Origin: Providencia alcalifaciens
GTDB taxonomy: Bacteria; Pseudomonadota; Gammaproteobacteria; Enterobacterales; Enterobacteriaceae
Direction of reading: 5' to 3'
NCBI RefSeq assembly: GCF_020271745.1
Contig: NZ_CP084296.1
Coordinates: 124,001 to 188,000, forward strand
DNA: 64,000 nt
A model generated the notes under the pieces. The model had not been told where the DNA came from. It made no database searches and worked only from the letters and a program-made list of their open reading frames with translations. Shown piece after piece: positions 40,762 through 51,657 of this stretch (its first letter is position 1; each line of letters begins with the position of its first letter). Made by a program: the position numbers and the translations under genes.

Positions 40762-42514
40762 TTTTAACCTCTTTTTGACTGTTCACGATTTCACTTTTAT
40801 CGTCTGTTTGCAATGCATCTGGCTCAACGTTCATGAGACGTAAAACCCCGCCCATGATAGAACCAAAGATAGGTGCAGATACCGCACCTCCGTAGTACTT
40901 ACCGGCTTTTGGCTCGTTGATTAACACAACGAGGGCATAGCGCGGGCTGCTTGCGGGTGCAACCCCTGCGGTATAAGCGATATATTCGTTGATATAGCGC
41001 CCTTCAGGTCCGACTTTTTTCGCGGTACCTGTTTTAATTGCAACACGATAGCCTTTAATTGCGGCACGTGTTCCCCCGCCACCTGGCAGAGCAACACTTT
41101 CCATCATATGCACAACGGTGCGCATTATTGGCTCAGGAAACACTCGCGTCCCCGGAACAGGCGGGTCGACTTTAGTAATCGATAACGGGCGATATACCCC
41201 GAAACTACCGATCGTTGCATAGGCACGCGCAAGTTGTAATGGAGTCACCATCTGCCCATACCCAAATGAAAAGGTGGCCCTTTCTAAATCAGACCACCGT
41301 GTTTTTTTACTTGGAAAGATGCCACTACTTTCCCCGACTAACCCCAGATTAGTCGGCTTGCCAAACCCAAAGCGGCTATACACGTCCACCAGCTCTGTGG
41401 CAGGCATCGCTAACGCTAATTTTGAAACACCAACGTTACTCGACTTCTGTAAAATACCCGTGATTGATAACTCCGCATAACGCGCAACATCTTTGATTTC
41501 ATGCCCATTAACGCGGTACGGATAGGTATTTAATACGGTATTTTCTTTTACTATCTTGTTATTCAGCGCACTCATTACGACCAGTGGCTTCACGGTAGAA
41601 CCCGGTTCAAAAATATCCGTGATGGCGCGGTTACGCATGAAATCCATCGGCGTGCCCGCGAGGTTATTTGGGTTATAGGATGGGCTGTTTGCCATCGCTA
41701 AGATTTCCCCTGTATGCACATCCACAAGGATTGCCACACCGGATTCAGCTTTGTTCTCTTGAACGCCTTTCGTCAACTCGCGATACACAATAGATTGAAT
41801 ACGCTCATCAATACTGAGCATCAAGTTATGTGCTGCTTGGCTATCGACTGAAGAAACAGTCTCAATAACACGTCCATTACGGTCTTTGCGTACCGTACGT
41901 TCACCCGGAGAGCCCTTTAACCAACGGTTAAAGCTTTTTTCTACCCCTTCAATCCCCTCACCATCGATATTCGTTACGCCTAATAAGTGGGCAGTCACTG
42001 GACCTGATGGATAGTATCGGCGAGATTCTTTACGTAAATAGATCCCCGGAACTTTTAGTTTGCGGACATATTCACCAATAGATGGGTTAACTTGACGAGC
42101 GAGGTAAACAAAGCGCCCTTTCGGGTTAGCAGAAATTTTGGTGGTGATTTGTTCAAGAGGAATATCTAATGCATCGGCGAGCGCTTTCCAGTGTTCATCG
42201 TTACTTACGCCCCCTTTTTCAAAGACTTCTTTAGGATCAGCCCAGATAGCGTTGACCGGAACACTAACCGCTAATTGACGACCTTCTCGGTCACTGATCA
42301 TTCCTCGAGCCGTTGATACTTCTTGAACGCGAAGGGAGCGCATGTCTCCCTCTTTTACCAGTTTTTCTGGGGCAATAATTTGTAGATACGCAACGCGAGT
42401 CAACAACCCTGCTAATGCCAACCCAATACATCCACACAACAAAACAAAACGCCAGCGAACAAAGCTGGTGACTTCTTCTGTTTTCTTGTTCTTAGCGGGT
42501 TTGGTTGCTTTCAT
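40748..42514 (-). CDS. ftsI: FtsI (PBP3), septal transpeptidase
   Basis: Class B penicillin-binding protein that crosslinks septal peptidoglycan with FtsW. 588 residues: short cytoplasmic tail, one membrane anchor ([20 protein letters not shown]), the PBP dimer/pedestal region, and transpeptidase motifs EPGSTVKPL (active-site serine, about 310), [10 protein letters not shown] and IKTGTAKKV. The C-terminus extends beyond the processing region known in E. coli. Between ftsL and murE in the standard order. Confidence 0.97.
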   Translation of the reverse strand: MKATKPAKNKKTEEVTSFVRWRFVLLCGCIGLALAGLLTRVAYLQIIAPEKLVKEGDMRSLRVQEVSTARGMISDREGRQLAVSVPVNAIWADPKEVFEKGGVSNDEHWKALADALDIPLEQITTKISANPKGRFVYLARQVNPSIGEYVRKLKVPGIYLRKESRRYYPSGPVTAHLLGVTNIDGEGIEGVEKSFNRWLKGSPGERTVRKDRNGRVIETVSSVDSQAAHNLMLSIDERIQSIVYRELTKGVQENKAESGVAILVDVHTGEILAMANSPSYNPNNLAGTPMDFMRNRAITDIFEPGSTVKPLVVMSALNNKIVKENTVLNTYPYRVNGHEIKDVARYAELSITGILQKSSNVGVSKLALAMPATELVDVYSRFGFGKPTNLGLVGESSGIFPSKKTRWSDLERATFSFGYGQMVTPLQLARAYATIGSFGVYRPLSITKVDPPVPGTRVFPEPIMRTVVHMMESVALPGGGGTRAAIKGYRVAIKTGTAKKVGPEGRYINEYIAYTAGVAPASSPRYALVVLINEPKAGKYYGGAVSAPIFGSIMGGVLRLMNVEPDALQTDDKSEIVNSQKEVKSGRS

Positions 42515-42526
42515 TCTTAACCTTCG

Positions 42527-42847
42527 TTATTGCTTGGAAACAATAATATTTTCTTGGGATGGCTCCACATGAACCATTTGTAATTTCTCAACAGATAAAC
42601 GCTCAACACGGCTGTGACTGGCTAACGCATTCTCCTCAAGGATCAAGTTTCGCCATTCAATATCGAGAAAATCTTTCTCTTCGTACAGCTTATCCTTGGC
42701 GGCAGTCAGCAGTCGTGTTTCATGAGCGGTGGTCACCACAAACACAGCGCTAATCACTATCGCGGCTAGCAATATCATCGGAATAATTCCGTAACGAAAT
42801 AAATCGCGACCGATGACTCTGGCTAAACTGTGTCTTTCTGGTGTCAT
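42527..42847 (-). CDS. ftsL: FtsL, divisome bitopic protein
   Basis: Small type II membrane protein that forms the FtsQLB complex. 106 residues: cytoplasmic N-terminus ([20 protein letters not shown]), one membrane helix ([18 protein letters not shown], about 20-38) and a periplasmic coiled coil with leucine-zipper spacing ([18 protein letters not shown]). The start shares one base with the rsmH stop. Divergent in sequence, as typical, but position and layout leave little doubt. Confidence 0.93.
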   Translation of the reverse strand: MTPERHSLARVIGRDLFRYGIIPMILLAAIVISAVFVVTTAHETRLLTAAKDKLYEEKDFLDIEWRNLILEENALASHSRVERLSVEKLQMVHVEPSQENIIVSKQ

Positions 42848-43800
42848 TACTCTACCGCTCGCTGTGCAAAACGTAACACCGAGCTACGTGCTCGTGGGTT
42901 TTCGTCAACTTCACTCTCGGAAGGCTTCATTTTGCCTAGTGCACGTAATTTAGCGGCACCTAGCTCTTTGATTTGCGCTTCTGTCAGCGGAATTCCCGCA
43001 GGAACAGAAGGCCCGGTACTGTTTTGACGAATAAAGCGTTTTACTAATCTGTCTTCCAATGAATGGAAGCTGATCACAGATAAACGCCCTTCAGGTGCTA
43101 AAACAGACATCGCACCATTTAATGCTTTCTCAATCTCTTCCAGCTCGCTATTGATATAAATACGAATCGCTTGGAAGCTGCGGGTTGCTGGGTGTTTGTG
43201 CCTGTCTTTAATCGGACTGACTTTGGCAATCAACTCAGCCAAGTGGCGCGTACGCGTTAACGGCTCTTCTTCTGGATTATGATTACGCTCAACAATGGCT
43301 CTTGCGATGCGCTTTGCAAAACGCTCTTCACCAAATGTTTTTAACACCCATGCGATATCATCCGCTTCTGCCGTCATCAGCCATTGCTGTGCTGATTGGC
43401 CACGAGTGGGATCCATACGCATATCCAATGGCCCATCACGCATAAATGAGAACCCACGCTCTGGGTCATCTAACTGTGGAGAAGAGACGCCAAGATCCAG
43501 CAACACACCATCAATCTTGCCGACTAAGCCTTCTTCTTCCACATAATCTGCAATTGCTGAAAATGGGCCATGCTTAATCATAAAACGTGGGTCATCAATC
43601 GCTTGAGCGGCTTTAATCGCCTCAGGGTCACGGTCAATGGCAATCAAGCGACCTTGCTCCCCCAGTTGGCTTAAAATCAAGCGAGAGTGCCCACCGCGAC
43701 CAAATGTGCCATCAATATAGATACCATTTGGTTTAAGATTTAAGCCGTTCACTGCTTCATCGAGCAGTACTGTTACGTGTTTAAATTGTTGCTGTGTCAT
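42847..43800 (-). CDS. rsmH: RsmH, 16S rRNA m4C1402 methyltransferase
   Basis: SAM-dependent N4-methyltransferase acting on C1402 in the decoding centre of 16S rRNA. 317 residues; SAM motif [40 protein letters not shown], and [19 protein letters not shown]. Also called mraW. Two bases separate it from mraZ. Confidence 0.97.
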   Translation of the reverse strand: MTQQQFKHVTVLLDEAVNGLNLKPNGIYIDGTFGRGGHSRLILSQLGEQGRLIAIDRDPEAIKAAQAIDDPRFMIKHGPFSAIADYVEEEGLVGKIDGVLLDLGVSSPQLDDPERGFSFMRDGPLDMRMDPTRGQSAQQWLMTAEADDIAWVLKTFGEERFAKRIARAIVERNHNPEEEPLTRTRHLAELIAKVSPIKDRHKHPATRSFQAIRIYINSELEEIEKALNGAMSVLAPEGRLSVISFHSLEDRLVKRFIRQNSTGPSVPAGIPLTEAQIKELGAAKLRALGKMKPSESEVDENPRARSSVLRFAQRAVE

Positions 43801-43802
43801 TG

Positions 43803-44261
43803 TTATAGTGACAAATCCTGTAGACGGGCGGACAGCGGTTCGTCGGCTAGACGCTCAGCAGCGATGTCAGTTTCCACCTGCTGGTACCACATCTGTTCAT
43901 CCCAAATTTCAAATTTATTTATTTGGCCCACCAACATGACCTCTTTTGTTAGCCCTGCGTGTTGACGCAGCGTGCTAGCTAGCAAAAGACGTCCTGCATT
44001 GTCTATCTGACATTCACTGGCATGACCAAGTAAAAGGCGCTGTACTCGACGTTCTGCGGGATTCATGGTGGATAACTTAGACAGTTTTTCCTCAATGATT
44101 TCCCATTCGGGTAAGGTATAAAGCAGCAGGCATGGCTGGTGAAGGTCAATGGTACACACCATTTGCCCTTTCGATTCCTCGCTCAGCATCCCTCGATAAC
44201 GAGTAGGCACGGTTAGCCGCCCTTTGCTGTCGAGATTAACCAGTGTAGCCCCACGAAACAT
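43803..44261 (-). CDS. mraZ: MraZ, transcriptional regulator of the dcw cluster
   Basis: DNA-binding protein with two SpoVT/AbrB-like halves that forms a ring and represses the mra promoter in E. coli. 152 residues, the E. coli length: [20 protein letters not shown] begins the first half and the second repeats the pattern with [17 protein letters not shown]. First gene of the dcw operon. Three 10-bp-spaced repeats of its known target lie 30-55 bp upstream. Confidence 0.96.
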   Translation of the reverse strand: MFRGATLVNLDSKGRLTVPTRYRGMLSEESKGQMVCTIDLHQPCLLLYTLPEWEIIEEKLSKLSTMNPAERRVQRLLLGHASECQIDNAGRLLLASTLRQHAGLTKEVMLVGQINKFEIWDEQMWYQQVETDIAAERLADEPLSARLQDLSL

Positions 44262-44290
44262 ACCTGATTTTTCCCCTTTATTTCCAACTG

Positions 44291-44316
44291 CCCCACTTTA
44301 CCCCACAATTCTCCAC
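44291..44316 (-). promoter_or_regulatory. MraZ operator
   Basis: On the minus strand GTGGAGAATT, GTGGGGTAAA and GTGGGGCAGT follow one another with exactly 10-bp period (plus-strand units begin at 44291, 44301 and 44311), and a weaker TGGAA follows. E. coli MraZ recognises TGGG repeats at this period. The array covers the probable start of transcription. Confidence 0.85.
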
Positions 44317-44322
44317 TTATAA

Positions 44323-44352
44323 AGTTTACGAATGGTATGAAAACGTTGTCAA
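44323..44352 (-). promoter_or_regulatory. mra (dcw) promoter
   Basis: Minus-strand TTGACA (44347-44352) and TAAACT (44323-44328) are 18 bp apart and lie 60-90 bp upstream of mraZ, just ahead of the MraZ repeats. Confidence 0.7.
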
Positions 44353-44879
44353 GCCAGCCGCACGTAGCTTTAGCTTTATTTACAGAACGTTTTAGAAAAG
44401 AAAAAGTTGGAAAAAATCTTACTTGGAAAGAAAAAGAGAAATAACAAGTTGATATAATTCACTTATTTTATAAAACGCAGGTAAAACATATTTAAATCCA
44501 TTTTATTACTGCAAAATCATACAAATTTGAGTAAATGATATATACATCTCATTTTTAATCAGTTTATTTCGTGTCTATTTTTTACCTTTCGATCATCATT
44601 TATTGATGATTATTTAAACAAAACTACCAAACAATACGTATCACTATATAAAATCATTATATTTCAACACATTAAACAACTGTTTTAATTCACAGTGTTA
44701 TTTTGCTCACAATAATTTTCTCATTGTATTTATCGGTTTTTTTATAGGTTATAAAAAAATTAATTTGCAAAAAAACAAATCAATACAAAATAATCAAAAA
44801 AAGTATTAGGAAAACTCCTAAAGTGAAATATTTATAGGATAACACAATAAATAAATCGCAATCGCCCATAAATTTCACC
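44353..44879. other. AT-rich mraZ-cra spacer
   Basis: About 530 bp of very AT-rich DNA with many A and T runs. I see no gene, repeat array or RNA in it apart from the flanking promoter and terminator. It would be a natural binding region for nucleoid proteins such as H-NS; that is inference. Confidence 0.5.
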
Positions 44880-44907
44880 AAAAAAAAAGCCCCTAATAGA
44901 TAGGGGC
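44880..44907 (-). terminator. cra terminator
   Basis: GCCCCTA (44889-44895) pairs with TAGGGGC (44901-44907); on the minus strand nine U follow. It lies about 80 bp past the cra stop. Confidence 0.9.
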
Positions 44908-44984
44908 GGATATATTACTAAGAATCTTGATTAACATCACTAACTATTAAACTGGTTTTTTCACCATTGGATAAGGTTTATCCA

Positions 44985-45995
44985 CTACTGTTTACGACCT
45001 AAACTACCACGGCGACATAAGTCCCTGCGAATTCGTCGAATTCCAGTTTCTGGCTTCTGTTTCTCGTCTAGGCTGGCTAATACCAATTCTAAAATACGCT
45101 CTGCGATATCACGGTGGCGCTGAGCAAGAGACAGCACAGGACAACCGAGGAAATCCAGTAATTCGTTATCACCAAAGGTGCTGATAACCATGTTTTCAGG
45201 TAAGCGGCCATTGCGTTTCAATGCGACATCCAACACGCCTTGCAGCAAAGAAAATGACGTTGTGAATAACGCATCCGGCATCTCGTTACCGCTATCTAGC
45301 CAATGGGAGAAAACGTCTGCTGCAGCATCGCGCTCATAACTATTCGCGTATAAATAATTGACTTCGCGGGTGTCCCCTTCCCATGCTTTACGGAAACCTT
45401 GTTCACGTAAATAACTGACAGAAAGTTCTGGTAATGCCCCGAGATACAAGACCGATTCAGCTGAGAATCTGCGTAATTCTTTAGAGATCATCAGAGCATC
45501 TGCTTGGTCATCACCCACCACGCTAATGAAATGCTCTTTTTCTAATGCTCTATCCAGTGCGATGATAGGCAGTGAACGGTTCGCCCAGCGCTGATAAAAC
45601 GGATGTTCAGGGGGCAATGCGGTAGACACAATAATCGCGTCAACTTGGCGCTGAAGTAAATGTTCCACACAACGAATTTCGTTGTCAGGCTGGTCTTCTG
45701 AACACGCAATTAAAAGCTGATATCCACGCTGACGAGCCTGTCTCTCGAGATAATTAGCTATACGGGTATAGCTAGTATTTTCAAGATCAGGGATCACCAA
45801 CCCGATTGAGCGAGTGCGACCTGCGCGTAATCCTGCAGCGACTGCGTTTGGATGGTAATTGTGCTCTCTGACGACTGCCATCACTTTTTCAACAGTTTTA
45901 TCGCTGACTCGATACTGCTTGGCCTTGCCGTTGATCACATAACTAGCCGTTGTGCGGGAAACACCCGCTAAACGGGCTATCTCATCCAGTTTCAC
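44985..45995 (-). CDS. cra: Cra (FruR), catabolite repressor/activator
   Basis: LacI-family global regulator of carbon flux (represses glycolytic, activates gluconeogenic genes; released by fructose-1-phosphate or fructose-1,6-bisphosphate in E. coli). 336 residues: N-terminal [23 protein letters not shown], hinge [20 protein letters not shown], then a periplasmic-binding-protein-like sensor with [12 protein letters not shown] and [11 protein letters not shown]. The initiator is GTG at 45995 with GAGG five bases upstream, as in E. coli; 13 open codons further up are unconserved. Confidence 0.97.
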   Translation of the reverse strand: MKLDEIARLAGVSRTTASYVINGKAKQYRVSDKTVEKVMAVVREHNYHPNAVAAGLRAGRTRSIGLVIPDLENTSYTRIANYLERQARQRGYQLLIACSEDQPDNEIRCVEHLLQRQVDAIIVSTALPPEHPFYQRWANRSLPIIALDRALEKEHFISVVGDDQADALMISKELRRFSAESVLYLGALPELSVSYLREQGFRKAWEGDTREVNYLYANSYERDAAADVFSHWLDSGNEMPDALFTTSFSLLQGVLDVALKRNGRLPENMVISTFGDNELLDFLGCPVLSLAQRHRDIAERILELVLASLDEKQKPETGIRRIRRDLCRRGSLGRKQ

Positions 45996-46022
45996 GTTAA
46001 CCTCTTTGCAATTTGGGAAACA

Positions 46023-46041
46023 GCCCCGAGTCATTCGGGGC
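46023..46041 (-). terminator. Possible ilvIH terminator
   Basis: GCCCCGA (46023-46029) pairs with TCGGGGC (46035-46041), about 40 bp past the ilvH stop. The minus-strand tail UGUUUCCC is only moderately U-rich. Confidence 0.55.
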
Positions 46042-46079
46042 CTTAATCCGCTCTATTCTACCTGCGGCGGATAAATTTT

Positions 46080-46571
46080 TCATCGCATAATTTTATCGCC
46101 ACGAGAAACACCAACGATCCCTGAGCGTGCAACTTCAACAATTTCAGCAACGCCACGCACAGCTTCAAGGAATGCATCCAATTTATCGCTTGTTCCTGCG
46201 AGCTGAACGGTGTACAGCGTTGGCGTCACATCCACGATTTGCCCACGAAAAATATCGGCACTTCGCTTAATTTCATCACGCCCATAACCGGAAGCTTGCA
46301 GCTTCACTAACATGATTTCACGCTCGATATGGGCTGACGCGGTCAGCTCACTGACTCGCAGTACATCCACCAGTTTATGCAGCTGTTTTTCAATCTGCTC
46401 TAGCACCTTGGCATCCCCTTTTGTCTGGATGGTCATTCGTGACAATGTCGGATCGTCGGTCGGTGCAACAGTCAAGCTTTCGATGTTATAGCCGCGCTGT
46501 GAAAAAAGCCCAATAACGCGAGATAATGCCCCTGATTCATTTTCTAATAACACTGATAAAATACGACGCAT
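46080..46571 (-). CDS. ilvH: Acetolactate synthase III, regulatory subunit
   Basis: Small subunit that confers valine feedback inhibition on the IlvI catalytic subunit. 163 residues, the E. coli length, with the ACT domain [20 protein letters not shown] at the N-terminus and [20 protein letters not shown] in the second half. The ATG at 46571 has AGAGGA upstream, formed by the last codons of ilvI; an in-frame TTG two codons earlier is less well placed. Two bases separate it from ilvI. Confidence 0.97.
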   Translation of the reverse strand: MRRILSVLLENESGALSRVIGLFSQRGYNIESLTVAPTDDPTLSRMTIQTKGDAKVLEQIEKQLHKLVDVLRVSELTASAHIEREIMLVKLQASGYGRDEIKRSADIFRGQIVDVTPTLYTVQLAGTSDKLDAFLEAVRGVAEIVEVARSGIVGVSRGDKIMR

Positions 46572-46573
46572 GA

Positions 46574-48301
46574 TCAAGTCCTCTCCGTTTTACTTAACCA
46601 CATTTCATCCATTGCTCCACCACGGATCTGCATTGGGTAAACATGCTCAGTTTCATCAATATTAATATCTACAAAGACCAGTCGCTGATTTTCATTCACT
46701 TCGACTAGCGCTTGTTTCAGCTTATCTTCAAGTTCATCTGGGGACGCAATTGAAATACCCACATGTCCATAAGCCTCGGCTAATTTTGTAAAATTCGGCA
46801 ATGACTGCATATAGGATTGCGAGTGACGACCTTGATAAATCATATCCTGCCACTGTTTTACCATGCCTAAGAAACCATTATTCAGGTTCAAAACTAACAC
46901 CGGTAAACCATATTGCAACGCGGTCGAAAGCTCCTGGATATTCATTTGAATACTGCCGTCGCCAGTCACGCACACCACGGTGGATTTAGGGTGCGCCAGT
47001 TTTACGCCCAATGCGGCAGGTAAACCAAAGCCCATGGTGCCCAAGCCCCCTGAGTTGATCCAATGACGCGGTTTATCAAACGGATAATAAAGTGCAGCGA
47101 ACATTTGGTGTTGCCCCACATCTGATGTCACATAGGCTTCACCATTGGTTAAACGGTAAATAGCCTCAATAGCTTGTTGTGGTTTCACTTTACTTGGGTT
47201 TAATGCGTATTTTAGGCACTGTTTTTCGCGCCAAACACCGATTTCCTTCCACCAAATTTGTAATGCTGCGATATCTTGTTCAGCAACCGCATGGTCTAGT
47301 TGAGCAATCATCTGTTCTAATGTGAGCTTTGCATCACCAACAATGGGAATGTCTGCTTTGACTGTTTTCGAAATTGAGGTTGGATCCACATCAATTTGAA
47401 TCACGGTTGCATTCGGACAATATTTTTCTAAGTTATTGGTTGTACGGTCGTCAAAGCGAACTCCAACCGCAAAAATCACATCAGAATGATGCATTACTTT
47501 GTTGGCTTCGTAGGTGCCATGCATGCCAAGCATACCCACCGATTGTTGGTGAGTTTCAGGGAATGCCCCTAGCCCCATCAACGTTGATACCACTGGCAAC
47601 TGAAGTTTTTCAGCTAATGTCATTAGTTCCGTAGAGCAATTAGCGTTGATCGCGCCGCCACCGATATACATCACCGGCTTCTTCGCTGCGACTAATTTGG
47701 TCAGCGCTTTCTTAATTTGACCTTTGTGCCCTTGCAAGGTCGGATTATATGAGCGTAGTGAGACGGATTCAGGGTAGCGATAAGGGAATTTAGCTGCCGG
47801 ATTTACCGTATCTTTTGGAAAGTCGATCACCACAGGTCCTGGGCGTCCACTCGCCGCAATATAAAACGCTTTTTTGATGGTTTCAGGGATCTCTTTCGCG
47901 TGTTTGATGAGAAAACTATGCTTCACGATTGGGCGTGAAATACCCACCATATCGCACTCTTGGAATGCATCGTTCCCAATCAATGAGCTAGCTACCTGAC
48001 CCGATAAAACCACCATGGGTACAGAGTCCATATAGGCGGTAGCAATGCCTGTTATCGCGTTGGTTGCACCAGGTCCTGACGTTACCAACACCACGCCAAC
48101 ATCCCCCGTTGAGCGCGCATAGCCATCTGCCATATGCACCGCCGCTTGTTCGTGGCGAACCAAAATATGCTCTACGCCACCCACGGTATGCAGTGCATCA
48201 TAAATATCGAGAACCGCGCCCCCTGGATAGCCAAATACGTGCTTAACTCCTTGGTCAATCAATGATTTGACGACCATTTCTGCTCCCGACAACATCTCCA
48301 T
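46574..48301 (-). CDS. ilvI: Acetolactate synthase III, large (catalytic) subunit
   Basis: ThDP, FAD and Mg-dependent enzyme that condenses two pyruvates to acetolactate (valine/leucine) or pyruvate with 2-oxobutyrate (isoleucine). 575 residues with [15 protein letters not shown], the catalytic Glu in [16 protein letters not shown], and the ThDP motif [20 protein letters not shown] plus [15 protein letters not shown]. It forms an operon with ilvH. In E. coli the operon is activated by Lrp; the upstream spacer is AT-rich enough for that, but I could not define sites. Confidence 0.97.
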   Translation of the reverse strand: MEMLSGAEMVVKSLIDQGVKHVFGYPGGAVLDIYDALHTVGGVEHILVRHEQAAVHMADGYARSTGDVGVVLVTSGPGATNAITGIATAYMDSVPMVVLSGQVASSLIGNDAFQECDMVGISRPIVKHSFLIKHAKEIPETIKKAFYIAASGRPGPVVIDFPKDTVNPAAKFPYRYPESVSLRSYNPTLQGHKGQIKKALTKLVAAKKPVMYIGGGAINANCSTELMTLAEKLQLPVVSTLMGLGAFPETHQQSVGMLGMHGTYEANKVMHHSDVIFAVGVRFDDRTTNNLEKYCPNATVIQIDVDPTSISKTVKADIPIVGDAKLTLEQMIAQLDHAVAEQDIAALQIWWKEIGVWREKQCLKYALNPSKVKPQQAIEAIYRLTNGEAYVTSDVGQHQMFAALYYPFDKPRHWINSGGLGTMGFGLPAALGVKLAHPKSTVVCVTGDGSIQMNIQELSTALQYGLPVLVLNLNNGFLGMVKQWQDMIYQGRHSQSYMQSLPNFTKLAEAYGHVGISIASPDELEDKLKQALVEVNENQRLVFVDINIDETEHVYPMQIRGGAMDEMWLSKTERT

Positions 48302-48576
48302 GAGTTTGCCCTCAGACTATTTGCAAGTTAACAGAGAGCCGAACGACCCTCTTTAATTTTTATTAAGTTAGTCATAAATTCAGCTATTAACATATCCCTA
48401 CCATTTGTGGGACGCAAATTTGATTTCGCAGAGAAATTAAGGAAGATTTCATTTTGTCTTGAACATGAAAATTCGGCAGATTCATTGACTAGTTTCCAAT
48501 CAAAATAGAGCGGAAATAACTAAAAGGTAAGCAAAAATAGTGGCAACGCGATTTTACATAAATGACAGGTAAAACA
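48302..48576 (-). promoter_or_regulatory. ilvI upstream region
   Basis: Gene-free stretch upstream of ilvI that must contain its promoter (reading left). AT-rich, with several T/A tracts of the kind Lrp and H-NS bind, but no motif I can assign firmly. The right end is the terminator of the acyl-CoA ligase gene. Confidence 0.4.
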
Positions 48577-48607
48577 AAGCCCTTCAGGGATAACCACTGA
48601 AGGGCTT
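48577..48607 (-). terminator. Terminator of the acyl-CoA ligase gene
   Basis: AAGCCCTTCAG (48577-48587) pairs with CTGAAGGGCTT (48597-48607), followed on the minus strand by UGUUUUACC; 24 bp past the stop. Confidence 0.8.
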
Positions 48608-48630
48608 GGAAAACACGATTAAATATGGAA

Positions 48631-50463
48631 TTACTCTTGATACATAGATTCAATTTCTAATCGATAGCGCTCTGAAATAATTTTACGGCGTAATTTCAGC
48701 GTAGGCGTTAATTCACCTTTCTCCATTGAAAAATTACTTGGTAACAGTGTAAAACGCTTCACTTGATGGAAGCTTTCCAGATTCTTTTGTAGCTCTTTAA
48801 GACGGCCTTCAAACAGCGCGACAATTTTAGAGTCTTTTAACAACTCTAAACGATCTCGGTATTTCAAGTTAATTGAATTTGCATACTCTTCAAGGCTGTC
48901 ATAACAAGGCACAATCAGCGCAGAAACAAATTTACGTGCATCGGCAATGACCGCAATGTGCTCAATAAAACGATCTTGACCTAAAACACCTTCGATAACT
49001 TGTGGCGCAATATATTTCCCGTTAGACGTTTTCATTAAATCTTTCAGTCTATCCGTAATATATAAATTGCCTTGTTCATCGATTTTACCGGCATCCCCTG
49101 TGCGCAACCAACCATCTGCAGTAAACGTATCAATCGTTTCTTGCGGACGATTATAGTAGCCTTTCATCACAACAGGGCCTTTCACTTGGATTTCGTCATT
49201 TTCCCCAATACGAACAGAGATTGCAGAAAGTGGCGTCCCAATAGAACCTAATGGGTATTTATTTTCTTCCCAACATGAAACAGTTGCACACGTTTCACTC
49301 ATTCCATAGCCATATTTGATATCAACACCCGCAGATAAGAAAAATGCAATCACATCATCATCGAGACGCGCGCCCGCCGCTGGCATAAAACGAATACGAC
49401 CACCGAGCCCTTGGCGAATTTTGCTCAGAACCAGTTTATCTGCTAATGCATATAAGCGGTTGTTGATAAATGAAAGCGATTTACCTTTCGCCATCGCTTT
49501 CACTTTTTGTTTTCCTATCGCAATCGACCATTTGAAAACCGCACGACGCATAACAGATGCTTGGGATACTTTACTTTGTACGGCGCTGTAAACTTTCTCA
49601 TAGAAACGTGGCACGGCACACATCACCGTTGGCTTAACATCAGCAAGTGCCTCTTTCACCAAATTGGTATTGGTTAAATAGACATTACGAGCGCCACAAT
49701 GCATGACATAAAAACTCCATGCACGCTCAAAAACGTGGGAAAGCGGTAGGAAGCATAGTGAAACATCGTCTTCGGACAGTTCTAAACGGTTGTCATGAAG
49801 ATAAAGCTGAGCTGCCATATTATAGTAATCCAGCATCACCCCTTTCGGTTCACCCGTGGTACCCGAGGTATAAATAATGGTGAATAGGTCACTTAAATTT
49901 TGAGCTGCAATTCGTGCATCTAACTCAGCTTGATAGTGAGGCTGAGCTAGGGACATAAATGTCGATAAGTGCATGCTGTTAGCCACTTGACTATCTAGTT
50001 CGACATTATCGTCTAATGCAATGATAGTAGTGAGTTGCGGACAATGTGTGAGTAATTGGCAAGCAACTTGGTATTGTTCTTGGGCACCAACAAAGAGGAT
50101 CTTAATGTTGGCGTCATTAATGATATAGGCGGCTTGATCGATACTGCTTGTGGCATAGAGAGGCACCGTCACGGCTTTGATTTGTAATACTGCGATATCG
50201 ACCAAAGACCAATTCATACTATTATGAGCAAAAAGCCCAATATTCTCTTGTGGGGCAATATTCATCGCCAAAAGCTGACGTGCAATCGCAGTAGTTTTGG
50301 TGCCTACCTCCGCCCAAGTCAGTTCTGATTGATGTCCGTTGTCCCATTGACTGAAAGCTATCCGATCCGCTGACTCGCTCGCGTCCATTCTAGAACGTAT
50401 GCGGTTAACAATATGATATGGATATAGATTTTCAGTAATCAAAGTATATTCCCTATAGGTCAT
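48631..50463 (-). CDS. AMP-dependent long-chain acyl-CoA ligase (FAA1-type)
   Basis: Member of the adenylate-forming (ANL) superfamily that activates a carboxylic acid as acyl-AMP and passes it to CoA. 610 residues with the P-loop TIIYTSGTTGEPKGVM (about 197-212), FLPLSHVFERAW, the substrate/adenine motif YGYGMSETCATVS and the hinge YITDRLKDLMKTSNGKYIAP. The long form with a C-terminal RRKIISERYRLEIESMY tail resembles FAA1/FadD15-type long-chain fatty acid ligases more than E. coli FadD. No signal peptide or membrane segment. It has its own promoter region and terminator and lies between ilvI and leuO, where E. coli has no gene. The true acyl substrate is unknown. Confidence 0.85.
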   Translation of the reverse strand: MTYREYTLITENLYPYHIVNRIRSRMDASESADRIAFSQWDNGHQSELTWAEVGTKTTAIARQLLAMNIAPQENIGLFAHNSMNWSLVDIAVLQIKAVTVPLYATSSIDQAAYIINDANIKILFVGAQEQYQVACQLLTHCPQLTTIIALDDNVELDSQVANSMHLSTFMSLAQPHYQAELDARIAAQNLSDLFTIIYTSGTTGEPKGVMLDYYNMAAQLYLHDNRLELSEDDVSLCFLPLSHVFERAWSFYVMHCGARNVYLTNTNLVKEALADVKPTVMCAVPRFYEKVYSAVQSKVSQASVMRRAVFKWSIAIGKQKVKAMAKGKSLSFINNRLYALADKLVLSKIRQGLGGRIRFMPAAGARLDDDVIAFFLSAGVDIKYGYGMSETCATVSCWEENKYPLGSIGTPLSAISVRIGENDEIQVKGPVVMKGYYNRPQETIDTFTADGWLRTGDAGKIDEQGNLYITDRLKDLMKTSNGKYIAPQVIEGVLGQDRFIEHIAVIADARKFVSALIVPCYDSLEEYANSINLKYRDRLELLKDSKIVALFEGRLKELQKNLESFHQVKRFTLLPSNFSMEKGELTPTLKLRRKIISERYRLEIESMYQE

Positions 50464-50625
50464 TAGAATTTTAAGTCATTCGGCAAACTCACAAACGACC
50501 TAATATGATACTTTTTATTATTTTCAGCTTACATCTGTTAGCTGAATATTTGGAGTGTATAGCGGAAAGATAAACGAGGAAAGGAATAAAGTGTAAATTT
50601 TTGGCAAATACGACAGACAGAACAA

Positions 50626-50655
50626 AACTCGCCAATATTTCCATCATGGCGAGTT
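50626..50655 (-). terminator. leuO terminator
   Basis: AACTCGCC (50626-50633) pairs with GGCGAGTT (50648-50655); the minus strand continues UUUGUUCU. It separates leuO from the acyl-CoA ligase promoter region (50464-50625). Confidence 0.75.
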
Positions 50656-50709
50656 AGTATTTATGGGTGCTCGCTAACGTTATCTTGTAATGAATTGAGT
50701 CAATTTAGT

Positions 50710-51657
50710 TTACAACTGTTCTATCATTTGGCAAAACTGCGCTTTCATCCATTGATGGCCTTTATCTCGCGCCGTCGATTCATGCCACGTTAAATAACAT
50801 GAGCGAGAATTATCTTCCCAAGGCAATGATAAGGTACGCAGTTGCAGTTGACTTGCGTGATGTTCCACTAACCATTTAGGTGCAATCGCCACTAAGTCTG
50901 TTTGTGCCACAATGTTCAATACACTGTTTAAATCAGTTCCTTGATAACTGACAGTGTGTGAGAGTTCTGTATTATGGTAATACAGTTTACTAAATGAACC
51001 GATATTATCCATTGCCATAATAGCGTGTCTTTCATTCACTAATATTTCTTGATTAATGATATTTTCAATTCTTGGATGCTGATTAGCGAAAACTAAAACC
51101 AATTCATCATTAAATAAAACCTGATGTTGATACTCGGGTTTTTCGAATTGATTATAACCTAAGAAAAAATCTATCTCTTGATATTTCAATTGATGCGCTA
51201 TGTTATTTCCTAAAAAAGAATGAATAAAAACTTGAATGTTTGGTGAGGCAATTTTAAATTTATCAACAATGGTTGCCGCTAAGCGAATATCTAATGGAGA
51301 GCAAATAGATAAGTTAAATGCTCTTTCGCTTTGCTTAGGATCAAATCCCGCACCCGGTAATTCATTATGCACCAATTGAAGCGCTTGCCTTACTGGTCCA
51401 AATAATTGTTTAGCACGCGAAGTAGGTTGAATACCACGCCCATAACGAACAAACAATTCGTCATTGAACATAGATTTTAAACGGGATACGGCGTTACTCA
51501 CTGCCGGTTGAGACATACCGAGAACTTGCGCTGCACGAGTGACATTTTGCATTTGCATCACAACATCAAAAACAGTTAATAAGTTCAAATCAACATTACG
51601 CAGATGAATATCGCTATTTTCTTTTTTTGCTGTTGAGATCGTATCAAAATCAGTCAT
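50710..51657 (-). CDS. leuO: LeuO, LysR-type global regulator
   Basis: LysR-family regulator that antagonises H-NS silencing and controls many stress and accessory loci in enterobacteria. 315 residues: an N-terminal extension typical of LeuO, then the winged HTH RNVDLNLLTVFDVVMQMQNV with TRAAQVLGMSQPAVSNAVSR, and the two-lobed effector domain ending HESTARDKGHQWMKAQF. The ATG at 51657 has GGAG six bases upstream; a GTG four codons earlier overlaps that ribosome site. It is divergent from the leu operon across about 700 bp of AT-rich DNA. Confidence 0.95.
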   Translation of the reverse strand: MTDFDTISTAKKENSDIHLRNVDLNLLTVFDVVMQMQNVTRAAQVLGMSQPAVSNAVSRLKSMFNDELFVRYGRGIQPTSRAKQLFGPVRQALQLVHNELPGAGFDPKQSERAFNLSICSPLDIRLAATIVDKFKIASPNIQVFIHSFLGNNIAHQLKYQEIDFFLGYNQFEKPEYQHQVLFNDELVLVFANQHPRIENIINQEILVNERHAIMAMDNIGSFSKLYYHNTELSHTVSYQGTDLNSVLNIVAQTDLVAIAPKWLVEHHASQLQLRTLSLPWEDNSRSCYLTWHESTARDKGHQWMKAQFCQMIEQL

